A DNA stretch of 46,614 bases. Origin: Verrucomicrobiales bacterium (lineage in GTDB: Bacteria; Verrucomicrobiota; Verrucomicrobiia; Limisphaerales; UBA1100). The notes under the pieces were generated by a model, which made no database searches, was not told the origin of the DNA, and saw nothing but the letters and a program-made list of their open reading frames with translations. Location of the stretch: positions 1-46,614 of the forward strand of contig SYLI01000054.1 in NCBI GenBank assembly GCA_005809105.1. The letters are read 5' to 3'. Both the position numbers and the translations under genes were made by a program. Positions 1-9,550 of this stretch are shown here, one piece after another. Each line of letters starts with the position of its first letter. Within the stretch, counting starts at the first letter, position 1.

Positions 1-1
1 C

Positions 2-403
2 GGGCGGGTGGACGACATCATCATCGTCTCCGGCCACAACCTCGGCACGGCCGAGATCGAAGGCGCCATCGGCCAGCACCCGGCTGTGGCCGAGGCGGCC
101 GTGGCGGCGTACCCTCACGACATCAAGGGCAACGCCGTGTACGCCTTTGTCACCTTGAAGACAGGACAAGCGGCCGGCGAAATCGTGCGCCGCGAAATCC
201 TCCTCAAAGTGCGCGACATCCTGGGGCCTCACGCCGCTCCCGAGAAAATCCAGTTCACCGAGGGACTGCCCAAGACGCGCTCGGGCAAAATCATGCGGCG
301 CATCCTGCGCAAGATTGCCGAGGGCCACGTGGACGACTTGGGCGACATCAGCACGCTCACCGATCCGGCCGTGGTGGAATCGCTCGTGAAGGGCCGCGTG
401 TGA
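2..403 (+). CDS. acs: Acetyl-CoA synthetase, C-terminal part (gene truncated by window edge)
   Basis: AMP-forming acetyl-CoA synthetase activates acetate to acetyl-CoA through acetyl-AMP. Only the last 133 residues are present; the frame is open through the window edge, so the start lies outside. The segment begins with [20 protein letters not shown], the hinge and start of the mobile C-terminal domain of the ANL superfamily, and contains [11 protein letters not shown], where the Lys of SGK is the catalytic lysine that Pat-type acetylases modify in this family. Acs rather than another acyl-CoA ligase is supported by the match of both motifs; an acs-like propionyl-CoA synthetase cannot be excluded from the C-terminus alone. 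Confidence 0.9.
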   Translation, partial: GRVDDIIIVSGHNLGTAEIEGAIGQHPAVAEAAVAAYPHDIKGNAVYAFVTLKTGQAAGEIVRREILLKVRDILGPHAAPEKIQFTEGLPKTRSGKIMRRILRKIAEGHVDDLGDISTLTDPAVVESLVKGRV

Positions 404-459
404 CGCGCTTTGGGCGCCGCTTGCCTGCGCGGTGACGCGTGGTAAATCTGCCTTCCGCC

Positions 460-1503
460 ATGCCACGCAGGAACCCATGCAAGCACCTGGCTGTCGTGCT
501 GGCGCTGGGATTGGCGGGGGTCGCCTGCAAACCGGACCCTGTCGCGACGGCTGCGAAGGCCCAGGCTCGGATGCTCGAAACTCTGCGAACCAAGGCGCTC
601 GCGGGCGACGCCACCTCGCAGTACACGCTGGCTCTGGCCCATCGCATGGGCCAGTTCGGTGCCGACCGCGATGATGCGACGGCCGTCTCGTGGTTCCGCA
701 GGGCGGCCGACCAGAACCACACCGGCGCCCAGTACAGCCTGGGACTCTGCTATGATCTGGGGCGGGGAGTGGCCGCCAATGCGACCGAGTCGGCGTGGTG
801 GTATCACACGGCGGCCACAAATGGACACGCCCAGGCGCAGTACAACTGGGCCGTCAACCTGTTCAACGGACTGGGCGTGCCTAAAGACGAGGCGCAGGCG
901 CAACGCTGGTTTCTGAAGGCTGCTGAAGGAGGCGTGGCGGCCGCCCAGTTCAACGTGGGGGTCAGCTTTGCGATGGGCCGGGGCGTGTCGCAGGATGACA
1001 CCGAGGCGGCGCGCTGGTTTAAGAAGGCCGCTGAACAAAACCACGCGGCGGCCCAGTACAGCATGGGAGTGGCCTTTGCCAACGGTCGGGGCGTGGATCG
1101 CGATGACGCGCAGGCAATCCACTGGTATCGCAAGGCGGCCGACAACCAGGTGGCCCAGGCCCAGTTTAACCTCGGCGTCCGTTATGACCGGGGTGATGGG
1201 GTGGGCGCAGATCCGGCGTTGTCGGTTTACTGGTATCGTAAGGCGGCCGAGCAAAGCCTGGCCACGGCGCAGTATAATCTGGGCATGTGTTACGACACCG
1301 GACACGGGGTGCCGGTGGATCGCGTGGAGGCGCTGGCGTGGTTCACGCTGGCGGGTGCGGACGATCCGGACGCGGCGCGGCGGCGCGATGAACTGGAGCG
1401 GGTGCTGACAGGCGAGGAGGTGGAGTCGGGCAGGGCGCGCTCCAGGGTGCTCGCCGCACTCATCCAGGCGCGTCGCCGGGCGCAGCAGCCTCCACGTCCG
1501 TAG
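460..1503 (+). CDS. Sel1-repeat lipoprotein
   Basis: A 347-residue protein made almost wholly of about seven 36-residue Sel1-like (TPR-related) repeats, each of the form AQYxLGxxYxxGxGVxxDxxxAxxWxxKAA. Such alpha-solenoids bind partner proteins. The ATG at 460 is preferred over the upstream GTG at 439 because it gives a short basic n-region, a hydrophobic stretch and a lipobox ending LAGVAC, followed by KPDP, so it is probably lipidated and anchored in the envelope. It stands alone between acs and the lolCD pair. The partner and precise role cannot be read from the sequence. Confidence 0.85.
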   Translation: MPRRNPCKHLAVVLALGLAGVACKPDPVATAAKAQARMLETLRTKALAGDATSQYTLALAHRMGQFGADRDDATAVSWFRRAADQNHTGAQYSLGLCYDLGRGVAANATESAWWYHTAATNGHAQAQYNWAVNLFNGLGVPKDEAQAQRWFLKAAEGGVAAAQFNVGVSFAMGRGVSQDDTEAARWFKKAAEQNHAAAQYSMGVAFANGRGVDRDDAQAIHWYRKAADNQVAQAQFNLGVRYDRGDGVGADPALSVYWYRKAAEQSLATAQYNLGMCYDTGHGVPVDRVEALAWFTLAGADDPDAARRRDELERVLTGEEVESGRARSRVLAALIQARRRAQQPPRP

Positions 1504-1589
1504 AATGAGCCTTCCTGCCACGCAGTGGGGGCTTGCGGCGAGGGTGCGCTGCCGGTAGCGTTGCGGCGGTGAGGTGGCTGCCCTTCGAG

Positions 1590-2858
1590 ATGGAACTGGC
1601 GCTGAGGTATCTGCGCCCCAAACGCACGTCGGTTTCTTTCATCACGCTCATCTCAGTGCTGGGCGTTCTGCTGGGGGTGGCGGTGCTCATCATCGTCATC
1701 AGCGTGATGACCGGGTTTCACCGCGAGTTGGAGCGCAAGTTGTTCGGTTTTCAATCCCACCTCACGGTTCGGCGTGTGACAGGAAACCTCGAGGATCCCG
1801 CCGCGCTCGCCCTCAAGGTGGCGGCGCATCCGCAGGTGCGCGCGGTGTCGCCGGTGGTCGTGGGCAAGGCGCTGGTCGAGTCAGCCGTCCAGCGCACCGA
1901 GGCGTCGATGGATGGGCTGGTGGTGCTGGGCGTGGAGACCAACACGTTCTTCAAGGTGAACCCCCTTCCCGAGCACATGGTGCGCGGGCGTTTTGATTTG
2001 GGTGAAAATGCAGTGGGCGATCCCCGGATGGTGGCGGGGGTGACGATCGCGGAGCCGGGCAGTCTGGGCGTGCAGACGGGCGATACGCTCAACCTCTATT
2101 CGCCGGGCGAACTCAAGACGATGCGCGAGGCACGCAAGGGCGGCCCTGAAATCGGCATCCTCTCCAGCCAGTTTGAGGTGGGGGGCGTGTTCGATGTGGG
2201 TTTTAAGGATTTCAACGGATTTCTCGTCTGCTCGCTGCCTGCGGCGCAGGCCCTCTTCGCGATGCCCGGCCAGGCCAGCGCGCTCTTCGTGCGGCTGGAT
2301 GACCCGCACCAGGCCGCCGCGGTCGCGCTGCAACTTGAGGAGCGCCTGGGCGGTGGATACATTTGTGTCACGTGGATGCAGAACAACCGCGAACTGCTGG
2401 GCGCGGTGGCGGTGGAGAAAAACGTCATCGAGTTTCTGCTCTTCTTCATCGTGATTGTCGCGGCCTTCGGCATCACCAGCTCGCTCATCATCTTTGGCGT
2501 TCAGAAGACGCGCGACATCGGCCTGCTCAAGGCGCTGGGAGCGAGCAACCAGCAGGTGGGATCGGTGTTCCTGGCGCAGAGCATGGTGGTGGGGGTGGTG
2601 GGCGTGGGACTGGGCACGGGGCTGGGGGTGCTGCTGGTGGCGCAGCGCAATGCCGTGCTGGAGTTTCTCCGTGTGAAGTTGGGCTATCAGCTCTTCCCCG
2701 AAAACATCTATCACTTCCGGGAGTTGCCGGCGGCACTGGTGCCCTCGGATCTTCTCATCATTTGTGGCGGATCGCTTTTGATCAGCCTTGTGGCCGGACT
2801 TTTGCCGGCACTCTCGGCGGCTAGGCTCAAACCCGCGGAGGCGCTGCATCATGAGTGA
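1590..2858 (+). CDS. lolC: LolC/LolE-type lipoprotein-releasing ABC permease
   Basis: Inner-membrane permease of the LolCDE type (FtsX/MacB superfamily), which extracts outer-membrane lipoproteins for handover to LolA. The 422-residue length fits. The N-terminus reads MELALRYLRPKRTSVSFITL, a classic LolC/E start before the first membrane helix; a large periplasmic domain follows, then three C-terminal helices around residues 280-415 with the FtsX-like GLLKALGAS motif. The ATG at 1590 is chosen because the in-frame sequence upstream to 1533 lacks family similarity. It overlaps lolD by 8 bases. Only one permease gene is present, so the complex may use a single LolC/E-type homodimer, as in several phyla. 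LolC and LolE cannot be told apart here. Confidence 0.9.
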   Translation: MELALRYLRPKRTSVSFITLISVLGVLLGVAVLIIVISVMTGFHRELERKLFGFQSHLTVRRVTGNLEDPAALALKVAAHPQVRAVSPVVVGKALVESAVQRTEASMDGLVVLGVETNTFFKVNPLPEHMVRGRFDLGENAVGDPRMVAGVTIAEPGSLGVQTGDTLNLYSPGELKTMREARKGGPEIGILSSQFEVGGVFDVGFKDFNGFLVCSLPAAQALFAMPGQASALFVRLDDPHQAAAVALQLEERLGGGYICVTWMQNNRELLGAVAVEKNVIEFLLFFIVIVAAFGITSSLIIFGVQKTRDIGLLKALGASNQQVGSVFLAQSMVVGVVGVGLGTGLGVLLVAQRNAVLEFLRVKLGYQLFPENIYHFRELPAALVPSDLLIICGGSLLISLVAGLLPALSAARLKPAEALHHE

Positions 2859-3549
2859 GGCCGCTCTCCCGGCGCCGCCCCTTTTGCGGGTGCGGTCTCT
2901 ATCCAAGACCTACCGGATGGGCCAGCGCGCCCTGCCTGTGTTGCGCGAGGTGGATCTGGAGGTGGGCGAGGGCGAATTTGTGGTGCTCTGCGGCGCGTCC
3001 GGATCGGGAAAGTCCACACTGCTGCACCTGCTGGGCGGGCTGGATGCGCCGGATTCAGGCACGGTCGAAATCCACGGGCAGCGGCTGGATGAGATGAACG
3101 ATCCGCAGGCGGCGCGGTTTCGCAACCGGCATATCGGGTTTGTGTTTCAATCCTATCACCTGTTGGAGGAAATGGACGCGCTTGAAAACGTGTGCCTGCC
3201 CGCGCGGATCGGCCGCGGCATGGATGGGCCGCTGGCGGCGCGCGCGCGCGAGCTGCTGGCGCAGGTGGGATTGTCCGAACGAATGGAACACCGGCCCAGC
3301 GAGCTCTCCGGCGGCGAGCAGCAGCGCGTGGCGATTGCCCGGGCGTTGATCAACCAGCCCCGCCTACTGCTGGCCGACGAGCCAACGGGCAATCTCGACT
3401 CGCACACCGGCGGCGAAATCCTGGAGCTGCTCGAGTCGCTTCGCACGCAACACGCGATCACCCTGCTGGTGGCCACCCACGATGAAAAGCTGGCGACCCG
3501 TGCGGGGCGCGTGCTGCATCTGGTTGACGGCCATCTGGGGGACAAGTGA
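2851..3549 (+). CDS. lolD: LolD-type ABC transporter ATPase
   Basis: ATP-binding subunit partnering the permease immediately upstream. The 232-residue protein has a Walker A GASGSGKST, a Q-loop in FVFQSYHLLEEMDALENV, the signature LSGGEQQRVAIARAL, Walker B LLLADEPTGNLD and the switch His in VATHDEK. The FQ-YHLL and LENV-PA pattern is typical of the LolD/MacB branch. The ATG at 2851 lies inside the permease's last codons (ATGAGTGA), which implies translational coupling. A longer in-frame opening from 2788 overlaps the permease and has no similarity. Confidence 0.92.
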   Translation: MSEAALPAPPLLRVRSLSKTYRMGQRALPVLREVDLEVGEGEFVVLCGASGSGKSTLLHLLGGLDAPDSGTVEIHGQRLDEMNDPQAARFRNRHIGFVFQSYHLLEEMDALENVCLPARIGRGMDGPLAARARELLAQVGLSERMEHRPSELSGGEQQRVAIARALINQPRLLLADEPTGNLDSHTGGEILELLESLRTQHAITLLVATHDEKLATRAGRVLHLVDGHLGDK

Positions 3550-3607
3550 GGGTTGCGTCGGGTCATCCGCGCAGACTACTCTCCCCCGCCGCACAGGTGG
3601 TGCACCC

Positions 3608-4474
3608 ATGAAAATCTACATCGACGGCAAGTTTTACGACAAAGCCCGGGCCAAAATCTCGGTGTTCGATCACGGCCTGCTCTACGGGGACGGGGTGTTT
3701 GAAGGCATCCGCGCCTACCACGGGCGCGTTTTCAGACTGAGCGAGCATGTGGATCGTTTGTTCTGCTCGGCCAAGGCCATCCTATTGGACATCCCGATGA
3801 CGCGCGAGCAGGTGGCGCAAGCCGTGTTGGCCACGTGCCGGCGCAACCGCATCCGCGATGGATACGTCCGGCTCGTGGTGACTCGCGGCGTGGGCACGCT
3901 GGGGTTGGACCCCAAGCGTTGCGAGCGTCCCTCCATCATCATCATCGCCGGGACCATCCAGCTTTACCCCCGCGAACTTTACACGAAGGGCATGTCGCTC
4001 GTCACCGTGCCGACGACGCGCAATCTGGCCAACGCGCTCAACCCGGCCATCAAGTCGCTCAACTATCTCAACAACATCCTCGCCAAGATCGAGGCGGGCA
4101 ACGCCGGCTGTCAGGAGGCCGTGATGCTCAATTCCGAGGGCTTCGTGGCCGAGTGCACCGGCGACAACCTTTTCATCGTGCGGGGAAAGCGACTGCTCAC
4201 GCCGCCGCTCTCGGCGGGCGCATTGTACGGCATCACCCGAGGTGTGGTGATGGACCTGGCCGCCGGCCACGATTTGCAAGTCGCCGAGCCCAGCCTCACG
4301 CGTTACGACCTCTACAATGCCGACGAGTGTTTTATCACGGGCACGGCGGCGGAGGTGGTGCCGGTGGTCTCCATCGACGCGCGTGTGATTGGCACGGGCA
4401 AACCCGGCCCGGCGACGATGAAGCTGATAGCCTCCTACCACGCCTTGACGCGTGTGGAAGGCGAGGCGATATAG
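3608..4474 (+). CDS. ilvE: Branched-chain amino acid aminotransferase (PLP fold type IV)
   Basis: Transfers the amino group between glutamate and branched-chain 2-oxo acids, the last step of Leu/Ile/Val synthesis. The 288-residue protein begins MKIYIDGKFYDKARAKISVF and carries DHGLLYGDGVFEGIRAY, typical of class IV aminotransferases. The PLP lysine is K149 in NPAIKSLNYLNNILAK, and ECTGDNLFIV and TGTAAEVVPV contact the cofactor phosphate and substrate in the family. The start at 3608 is fixed by the conserved first strand. D-amino-acid transaminase or aminodeoxychorismate lyase are relatives, but the overall pattern matches archaeal/bacterial short IlvE. It is followed after 19 bases by mcsA. 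Confidence 0.9.
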   Translation: MKIYIDGKFYDKARAKISVFDHGLLYGDGVFEGIRAYHGRVFRLSEHVDRLFCSAKAILLDIPMTREQVAQAVLATCRRNRIRDGYVRLVVTRGVGTLGLDPKRCERPSIIIIAGTIQLYPRELYTKGMSLVTVPTTRNLANALNPAIKSLNYLNNILAKIEAGNAGCQEAVMLNSEGFVAECTGDNLFIVRGKRLLTPPLSAGALYGITRGVVMDLAAGHDLQVAEPSLTRYDLYNADECFITGTAAEVVPVVSIDARVIGTGKPGPATMKLIASYHALTRVEGEAI

Positions 4475-4493
4475 GGAGGCGGAGGAGAAGGCG

Positions 4494-5000
4494 ATGAAAT
4501 GCTGCCAATGTGACAAGGAGGCCACGGTGCATCTCACCGAGATCATTGATGGCCAGATGAAGAAGGTGGATCTCTGCGAGGAATGCGCGAAGGACAAGGG
4601 CGTGACCGACCCGGCGGGCTTTGGACTGGCGGATCTGCTTCTGGGATTGGGTGCCTCAGCGCAGATTGACCAGGCCGCCGGCGGTGGGCAGATCACCTGC
4701 AGCGCCTGCGGTTTCACCCACACTGATTTTAAGAAGTCCGGCCGGCTGGGTTGTCCGGAGTGCTACGAGACCTTTGCCGAGCCCCTGGAAGGCATGATCC
4801 GGCAGATGCATAAGGGCACGCAGCACCAAGGCAAAGTGCCGCGGGCGTTGCGAAAGGCGCAGGATCTGTCCAAGCAGCGGGCCCAGCTGCAGGAACGTCT
4901 GGCCCGCGCCGTGGGCGAGGAGGATTACGAGCTGGCGGCGCAATTGCGCGACCAGATCAAAGGGCTGGGCTGCCATGCCGCCGAGGAACCCGCTGAATAA
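4494..5000 (+). CDS. mcsA: McsA-like zinc-finger activator of protein arginine kinase
   Basis: McsA activates the arginine kinase McsB and links it to ClpC. The 168-residue product starts MKCCQCDKEATVHLTEI and has two pairs of CxxC zinc-binding motifs (CCQC with CEEC near the N-terminus, CSAC with CPEC around residues 69-90). It ends with a UVR motif (residues about 125-160: LQERLARAVGEEDYELAAQL), the coiled segment used for ClpC interaction. The ATG at 4494 is preceded by a GGAGG-rich stretch (4476-4487). mcsB follows after 6 bases. No ctsR repressor gene is present, unlike the Firmicutes operon. Confidence 0.92.
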   Translation: MKCCQCDKEATVHLTEIIDGQMKKVDLCEECAKDKGVTDPAGFGLADLLLGLGASAQIDQAAGGGQITCSACGFTHTDFKKSGRLGCPECYETFAEPLEGMIRQMHKGTQHQGKVPRALRKAQDLSKQRAQLQERLARAVGEEDYELAAQLRDQIKGLGCHAAEEPAE

Positions 5001-5006
5001 CCTCGC

Positions 5007-6080
5007 ATGAACCTCTACGAATTCCTCAGCACCCCGGACGAGATGGCCCGCAAGCGCGGGCTCCACGACCACGTGGTCCTTTCCAGCCGCGTGCGCCTAG
5101 CGCGAAATCTCCAGGGGCGGGCGTTTCCGGGCCGCGCGAAAAAGAACGACCGGGTGGAGACGTGCGAGCTCATCACCGGGCAGGTGGGGTCGCTGGCGAG
5201 CATGCGCGGCGGGTATGTGGAGTCGATGGCCAACCTGCAGGCGCTGGACAAGCAACTGCTCGTGGAGCGCCACTACATCAGCCGCGAGCACGCGGCCAAG
5301 AGCGCGGGGAGCGGGTTGGCGCTGAGCAAGGACGAGTCCATCAGCATCATGATCAACGAGGAGGACCACCTGCGCATGCAGGCGATCCTGCCGGGCCTGC
5401 AGCTCAAGGAGGTGTGGCAGAAGGTGGACCGTGTGGATACGAGCCTGGAACGCAAGGTGCCCTACGCGTTCCACGACCGTCTGGGTTATCTGACGGCCTG
5501 TCCGACCAATCTTGGCACGGGCATTCGCGTGAGTGCGATGCTGCATCTGCCCGGTCTGGTGTTGCAGGAGCAGATCAACCAGATCATCCAGGCCGTCACC
5601 AAGCTGGGCCACACGGTGCGCGGCCTTTACGGCGAGGGGACGGAGGCGCTGGGCCACATTTTCCAGGTTTCAAACCAGATGACCCTGGGCGAGTCCGAGT
5701 CGGACATCGTCGAGCGCATCAGCAAGGTGCTTCTCCAGATCATCGAGCACGAGGAAAACGCGCGCCAGACGCTGCTCAAGGGCAAGACCACCGAATTGCA
5801 CAACTTTCTGGGGCGTGCCTTTGGGGTGCTGGCCCATGCGCGCATCATCAATTCCAAGGAGTCGATGAACCAGCTCTCCATGATGCGCCTGGGCGCGGGA
5901 TTGGGTTTGTTTCCGACCATCCCGATGGCGGCGCTGGATGAGATGTTTCTCGTCTCCCAGCCGGCGCATCTGCAGCACCTGCTTGGTTCCAAGTATTCCG
6001 CCGAGGAGCGTGATGTGCACCGCGCCAACCTGTTGCGCGAACGTCTGTCCCCCGTGGAGGGGTTGAGAATTCCGGAATAA
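5007..6080 (+). CDS. mcsB: Protein arginine kinase McsB
   Basis: Phosphorylates arginine residues of client proteins, marking them for ClpCP in Firmicutes. The 357-residue length is normal. It has the phosphagen-kinase fold: SSRVRLARNL near the N-terminus (nucleotide phosphate contacts), INEEDHLRMQ with the catalytic-base Glu, and CPTNLGTGIRVSAMLHLPGL with the conserved active-site Cys at residue 165. The C-terminal EERDVHRANLLRERL matches the region that forms the allosteric phosphoarginine pocket (Arg-Asp pair) in Bacillus McsB. It lacks the N-terminal domain of eukaryotic arginine/creatine kinases. It sits tightly between mcsA and clpC, so the context agrees with the assignment. Confidence 0.94.
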   Translation: MNLYEFLSTPDEMARKRGLHDHVVLSSRVRLARNLQGRAFPGRAKKNDRVETCELITGQVGSLASMRGGYVESMANLQALDKQLLVERHYISREHAAKSAGSGLALSKDESISIMINEEDHLRMQAILPGLQLKEVWQKVDRVDTSLERKVPYAFHDRLGYLTACPTNLGTGIRVSAMLHLPGLVLQEQINQIIQAVTKLGHTVRGLYGEGTEALGHIFQVSNQMTLGESESDIVERISKVLLQIIEHEENARQTLLKGKTTELHNFLGRAFGVLAHARIINSKESMNQLSMMRLGAGLGLFPTIPMAALDEMFLVSQPAHLQHLLGSKYSAEERDVHRANLLRERLSPVEGLRIPE

Positions 6081-6184
6081 CCCTCGCCAGCAGCCGCGTC
6101 AAAGCGGGGGAGGGGTGCCGTGCCGGACAGGTTGGTACGCTGTGTGCTGGACAAAGGGGATGACTGTGACCACATTTCAATGCC

Positions 6185-8719
6185 ATGAGTGACGAGGGGA
6201 TGAGCAATTTTACGCCGCGCGCCCAGCAGGTGCTGGCCTTGGCGCGCAAGGAAGCCGACCGTTTTAATCACAACTTTGTCGGCACCGAACACCTGCTGCT
6301 GGGGCTCATCAAGCTCGGACAGGGTGTAGCGGTCAATGTGCTCCAGAAAATGGGGCTGGACTTGGACACCGTCCGGCTGGAGGTCGAGAAGCAGGTGGGC
6401 ACCGGGCCTGACCAGAAGCAGGTGGGCAACATTCCCTACACCCCGCGCGTGAAGAAAGTGCTGAGCCTTGCCGCGAAGGAAGCCAAGGCCCTGGCGCACA
6501 CCTACGTGGGCACCGAACACATTCTGCTGGGGCTGCTGCGCGAGGGCGAAGGCGTTGCGGCGCGGGTGCTCAAGAATCTGGACGTGGACATTGAGCTCGC
6601 CCGCGCAGAGATCTTGAAGGAGCTCGACCCCAACTTCAGCGCGCAGGCCGAGGAAGGCGGGGAAGAGGCTGGCGAGGAGCCGCCCCCGGGGCCTGGCGCC
6701 GGACCGGCGAAGGGCGGCAAGAAGACGCAGAGCAAGACGCCGGCCTTGCGGGCTTTCGGGCGCGACCTTACAGAAATCGCGCGCAAGGGAGAGATGGATC
6801 CGGTCATCGGCCGCGCCAACGAAATCGAGCGCGTCATCCAGATTCTCTGCCGCCGCACCAAGAACAACCCCGTGCTCCTTGGAGAGGCGGGGGTGGGCAA
6901 GACGGCGATCGTGGAAGGGCTGGCCCAGGAAATCGCCAAGGGCGACGTACCCGAAATCCTCCGCGACCGGCGCGTGGTGACGCTGGATCTGGCGCTGATG
7001 GTGGCGGGCACCAAGTACCGCGGCCAGTTTGAGGAGCGCATCAAGGCGGTGATGGATGAGATCCGCCGCGCGAAGAACGTCATCCTCTTCATCGACGAGC
7101 TTCATACCATCGTCGGCGCCGGTTCGGCCGAGGGCACGATGGACGCGTCGAACATCATCAAGCCCGCGCTCTCGCGTGGCGAGATGCAGTGCATCGGCGC
7201 CACGACCCCCCACGAATACCGCAAGTACCTCGCGAAGGACGCGGCGCTCGAGCGGCGCGTCCAAACCGTGAAGGTGGAGGCGCCCACGGTGGACGAGGCC
7301 ATCGAAATCCTCAAGGGCCTCCGCTCGAAATACGAGGATCACCACAAGGCGCGGTTTACCGACGCCGCCGTGGAAGCCGCCGTCAAGCTCTCCGACCGCT
7401 ACATCACGGCGCGGTTCCTTCCCGACAAGGCCATCGACGTTTTGGACGAAGCCGGGTCGCGTGGACGCATCAAAGCCATGATGCGGCCGCCGGAAATCAA
7501 GAAGTTTGAGGAGGAGATCGAGGGCTTCAAACGCAAGAAGGAGCAGGCCATCAAGGAGCAGGATTTTGAGGGTGCAGCGGCGATGCGCGACGAGGAGAAG
7601 AAGGCCAAGGACAGGCTGGAGGGCATGATGACCCAGTGGAGGTCGGCGAGCACGGAGCAGAAGATTGTCATCGACGAGGAGGACATGATGCAGGTGGTCT
7701 CCAAATGGACGGGAATCCCCCTGCGCCGGATGGAGAAGGACGAAATCAAGAAACTGCTCGAGATGGAAACGGAGCTGGGGCGCACCATCATCGGCCAGAG
7801 CGAGGCCGTGTCGGCCCTTTGCAAGGCGCTGCGCCGGTCGCGCGCCGACCTCAAGGATCCCAAGCGGCCCATCGGCAGCTTTGCGTTGCTGGGGCCCACG
7901 GGCGTGGGCAAGACGCTGCTGGCAAAAACCATCGCCGGCTCCATGTTCGGCGATGAGAAGGCGCTCATCCAGATCGACATGAGCGAGTACATGGAGAAGT
8001 TTGCCAGCTCGCGGCTGCTGGGGGCGCCCCCGGGCTATGTGGGATTTGAGGATGGCGGCCAGCTCACCGAGCAAGTCCGGCGCAAACCCTACTCTGTCGT
8101 GCTCTTTGACGAGGCGGAGAAGGCGCACCCGGACGTGATGAACATGCTTCTGCAGATCCTGGAGGACGGCAAGCTGACCGACAGCCAGGGCCGCATCGTG
8201 GATTTCCGCAACACGATCATTCTGCTCACCTCCAATCTGGGCGCGGACAAAGCCAAGCCCGGCGCGACCATCGGCTTCACCAACGCCGGCGGCGAAATCC
8301 AATACGAGAAGATGCGCGAGCAGATTCTCGACGAATCCAAGCGCGTGTTCCGCCCGGAATTTCTCAACCGGCTCGACGAGGTCATCGTCTTTAGGCCGCT
8401 CTCGCGGACGGATCTGGTGACCATTCTCGACTTGGAAATCAACAAGGTGCTGCAGCGACTCAAGGACAAGAAGATCACCCTTGAGCTCGACGCCAAGGCA
8501 CGGGACTTCCTGTTGGAAAAGGGGCACAACCCCGAGTATGGCGCCCGCCCGATGCGACGTGCTGTGGAGCGCTTTCTGGAAGACCCACTGGCCGAGGAGA
8601 TACTGCGTGGCACGTTGCACGACGGCGATCCGGTGGAGGTCTCCTCCGACAAGGAGAAGCTCACCTTCTCGCAGAAGGCCTCCGCAGCCGGCGCGCTTTC
8701 CGGGCAGGAGAACCAGTAG
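6185..8719 (+). CDS. clpC: ATP-dependent Clp protease unfoldase ClpC
   Basis: Hexameric AAA+ unfoldase that feeds substrates to ClpP. The 844 residues hold two Clp N repeats ([12 protein letters not shown] and [12 protein letters not shown]), AAA-1 with Walker A GEAGVGKT near residue 233 and Walker B ILFIDELH, a middle UVR-type coiled insert (about residues 440-480) diagnostic of ClpC rather than ClpA or ClpB, AAA-2 with GPTGVGKT near residue 570 and [13 protein letters not shown], and the D2-small domain. The start may be 6185 or the internal ATG at 6200 ([10 protein letters not shown]), which matches other ClpC N-termini. The 104-base gap after mcsB could hold its own promoter, but none is clear. 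Confidence 0.96.
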   Translation: MSDEGMSNFTPRAQQVLALARKEADRFNHNFVGTEHLLLGLIKLGQGVAVNVLQKMGLDLDTVRLEVEKQVGTGPDQKQVGNIPYTPRVKKVLSLAAKEAKALAHTYVGTEHILLGLLREGEGVAARVLKNLDVDIELARAEILKELDPNFSAQAEEGGEEAGEEPPPGPGAGPAKGGKKTQSKTPALRAFGRDLTEIARKGEMDPVIGRANEIERVIQILCRRTKNNPVLLGEAGVGKTAIVEGLAQEIAKGDVPEILRDRRVVTLDLALMVAGTKYRGQFEERIKAVMDEIRRAKNVILFIDELHTIVGAGSAEGTMDASNIIKPALSRGEMQCIGATTPHEYRKYLAKDAALERRVQTVKVEAPTVDEAIEILKGLRSKYEDHHKARFTDAAVEAAVKLSDRYITARFLPDKAIDVLDEAGSRGRIKAMMRPPEIKKFEEEIEGFKRKKEQAIKEQDFEGAAAMRDEEKKAKDRLEGMMTQWRSASTEQKIVIDEEDMMQVVSKWTGIPLRRMEKDEIKKLLEMETELGRTIIGQSEAVSALCKALRRSRADLKDPKRPIGSFALLGPTGVGKTLLAKTIAGSMFGDEKALIQIDMSEYMEKFASSRLLGAPPGYVGFEDGGQLTEQVRRKPYSVVLFDEAEKAHPDVMNMLLQILEDGKLTDSQGRIVDFRNTIILLTSNLGADKAKPGATIGFTNAGGEIQYEKMREQILDESKRVFRPEFLNRLDEVIVFRPLSRTDLVTILDLEINKVLQRLKDKKITLELDAKARDFLLEKGHNPEYGARPMRRAVERFLEDPLAEEILRGTLHDGDPVEVSSDKEKLTFSQKASAAGALSGQENQ

Positions 8720-8723
8720 TCCC

Positions 8724-8741
8724 GCGCCCGCGAAGGGGCGC
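8724..8741 (+). terminator. Possible hairpin after clpC
   Basis: Six-base arms GCGCCC and GGGCGC around a 6-base loop, starting 5 bases after the clpC stop. There is no T run, so an intrinsic terminator is doubtful; it may be a transcript-end or pausing structure between the clpC group and mlaE. Confidence 0.3.
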
Positions 8742-8777
8742 TCCAAACAAGGAAGGTTCAGAGTCTAAAAGTCCGTC

Positions 8778-9548
8778 ATGCACGGGGAAGGCACAGGCAT
8801 TCTGACCCAGCTCACGTTGGGGTTGGGGCGGTTCTCACTGATGGGGGCGGAGGTGGTGCGTTCACTTTGCACCGTTCGCCCCAGCCTGCGCGATATCATC
8901 GCGCAGATGTACTTCATCGGCGTCAAGTCACAGGGCGTGGTGGCCATCACCGGGGCCTTCGCAGGCATGGTGCTTTGCGCGCAGACCTACTACCAATTCG
9001 AACGGCTGACGGTCGGCTCCGCCAGTCTGGCGGTGGTCAGTGCCGCCATGTGCAGCGAACTGGGGCCCGTGCTGGCGGGACTCATGGTGGCAGGCCGTGT
9101 GGGGGCGGCCATCACCGCGCAGATTGGAACCATGCGCGTGACGGAACAAATCGACGCGCTTCGCACCATGGCCACGCACCCGGTGGATTACCTCGTGGTG
9201 CCGCGCGTGGTGGCCGGCGTGCTGGTGATGCCCATGCTCACCAGCATGGTGGTGGCCATCGGCATCGCCGCCGCGTACCTGCTGGGCGTGGGGCTGCTGG
9301 GGATGGACAGCGCCTACAGTCTCAAGCACGCCCAGTTTTATTCGGAGCCCTTCGACGTGTTTGCAGGCCTGGTGAAGTCCGTTTTTTTTGGTGGGATCAT
9401 CACCGCCATCGGCTGTTACAAGGGGATCCACTGCCGGGGGGGTGCCGAGGGTGTGGGCCGCGCCACCAACGAGGCGGTGGTGCAATCCTGCGTCACCATC
9501 CTGATCGTGAACTTTTTCCTGACGCTCATCCTGCGCCAGTTCCGATAA
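8778..9548 (+). CDS. mlaE: MlaE-family lipid ABC transporter permease
   Basis: Integral membrane subunit of an Mla/MCE phospholipid transporter that moves lipids between the inner and outer membranes. The 256-residue product is hydrophobic with five to six helices and contains the MlaE hallmarks: MYFIGVKSQGVVAITGAFAGMVL, SELGPVLAGLMVAGRVGAAI, IGTMRVTEQIDALRTMA (the EQIDAL cytoplasmic helix that contacts the ATPase) and PVDYLVVPRVVAGVLVMP. mlaF starts 3 bases after its stop, so the two are co-translated in one operon. Confidence 0.95.
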   Translation: MHGEGTGILTQLTLGLGRFSLMGAEVVRSLCTVRPSLRDIIAQMYFIGVKSQGVVAITGAFAGMVLCAQTYYQFERLTVGSASLAVVSAAMCSELGPVLAGLMVAGRVGAAITAQIGTMRVTEQIDALRTMATHPVDYLVVPRVVAGVLVMPMLTSMVVAIGIAAAYLLGVGLLGMDSAYSLKHAQFYSEPFDVFAGLVKSVFFGGIITAIGCYKGIHCRGGAEGVGRATNEAVVQSCVTILIVNFFLTLILRQFR

Positions 9549-9550
9549 AG

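Noticed and set aside
229-1521. 430-codon minus-strand frame across acs and the Sel1 gene
   Set aside because: It mirrors the Sel1 repeats on the opposite strand; the repetitive translation is explained by the real repeat protein.
5627-8746. 1039-codon open frame on the minus strand
   Set aside because: It lies antisense to mcsB and clpC, whose protein motifs are unmistakable. Long antisense frames are expected in GC-rich codon-biased DNA, and its translation is low-complexity (Leu/His/Arg/Gly-rich) with no motif.
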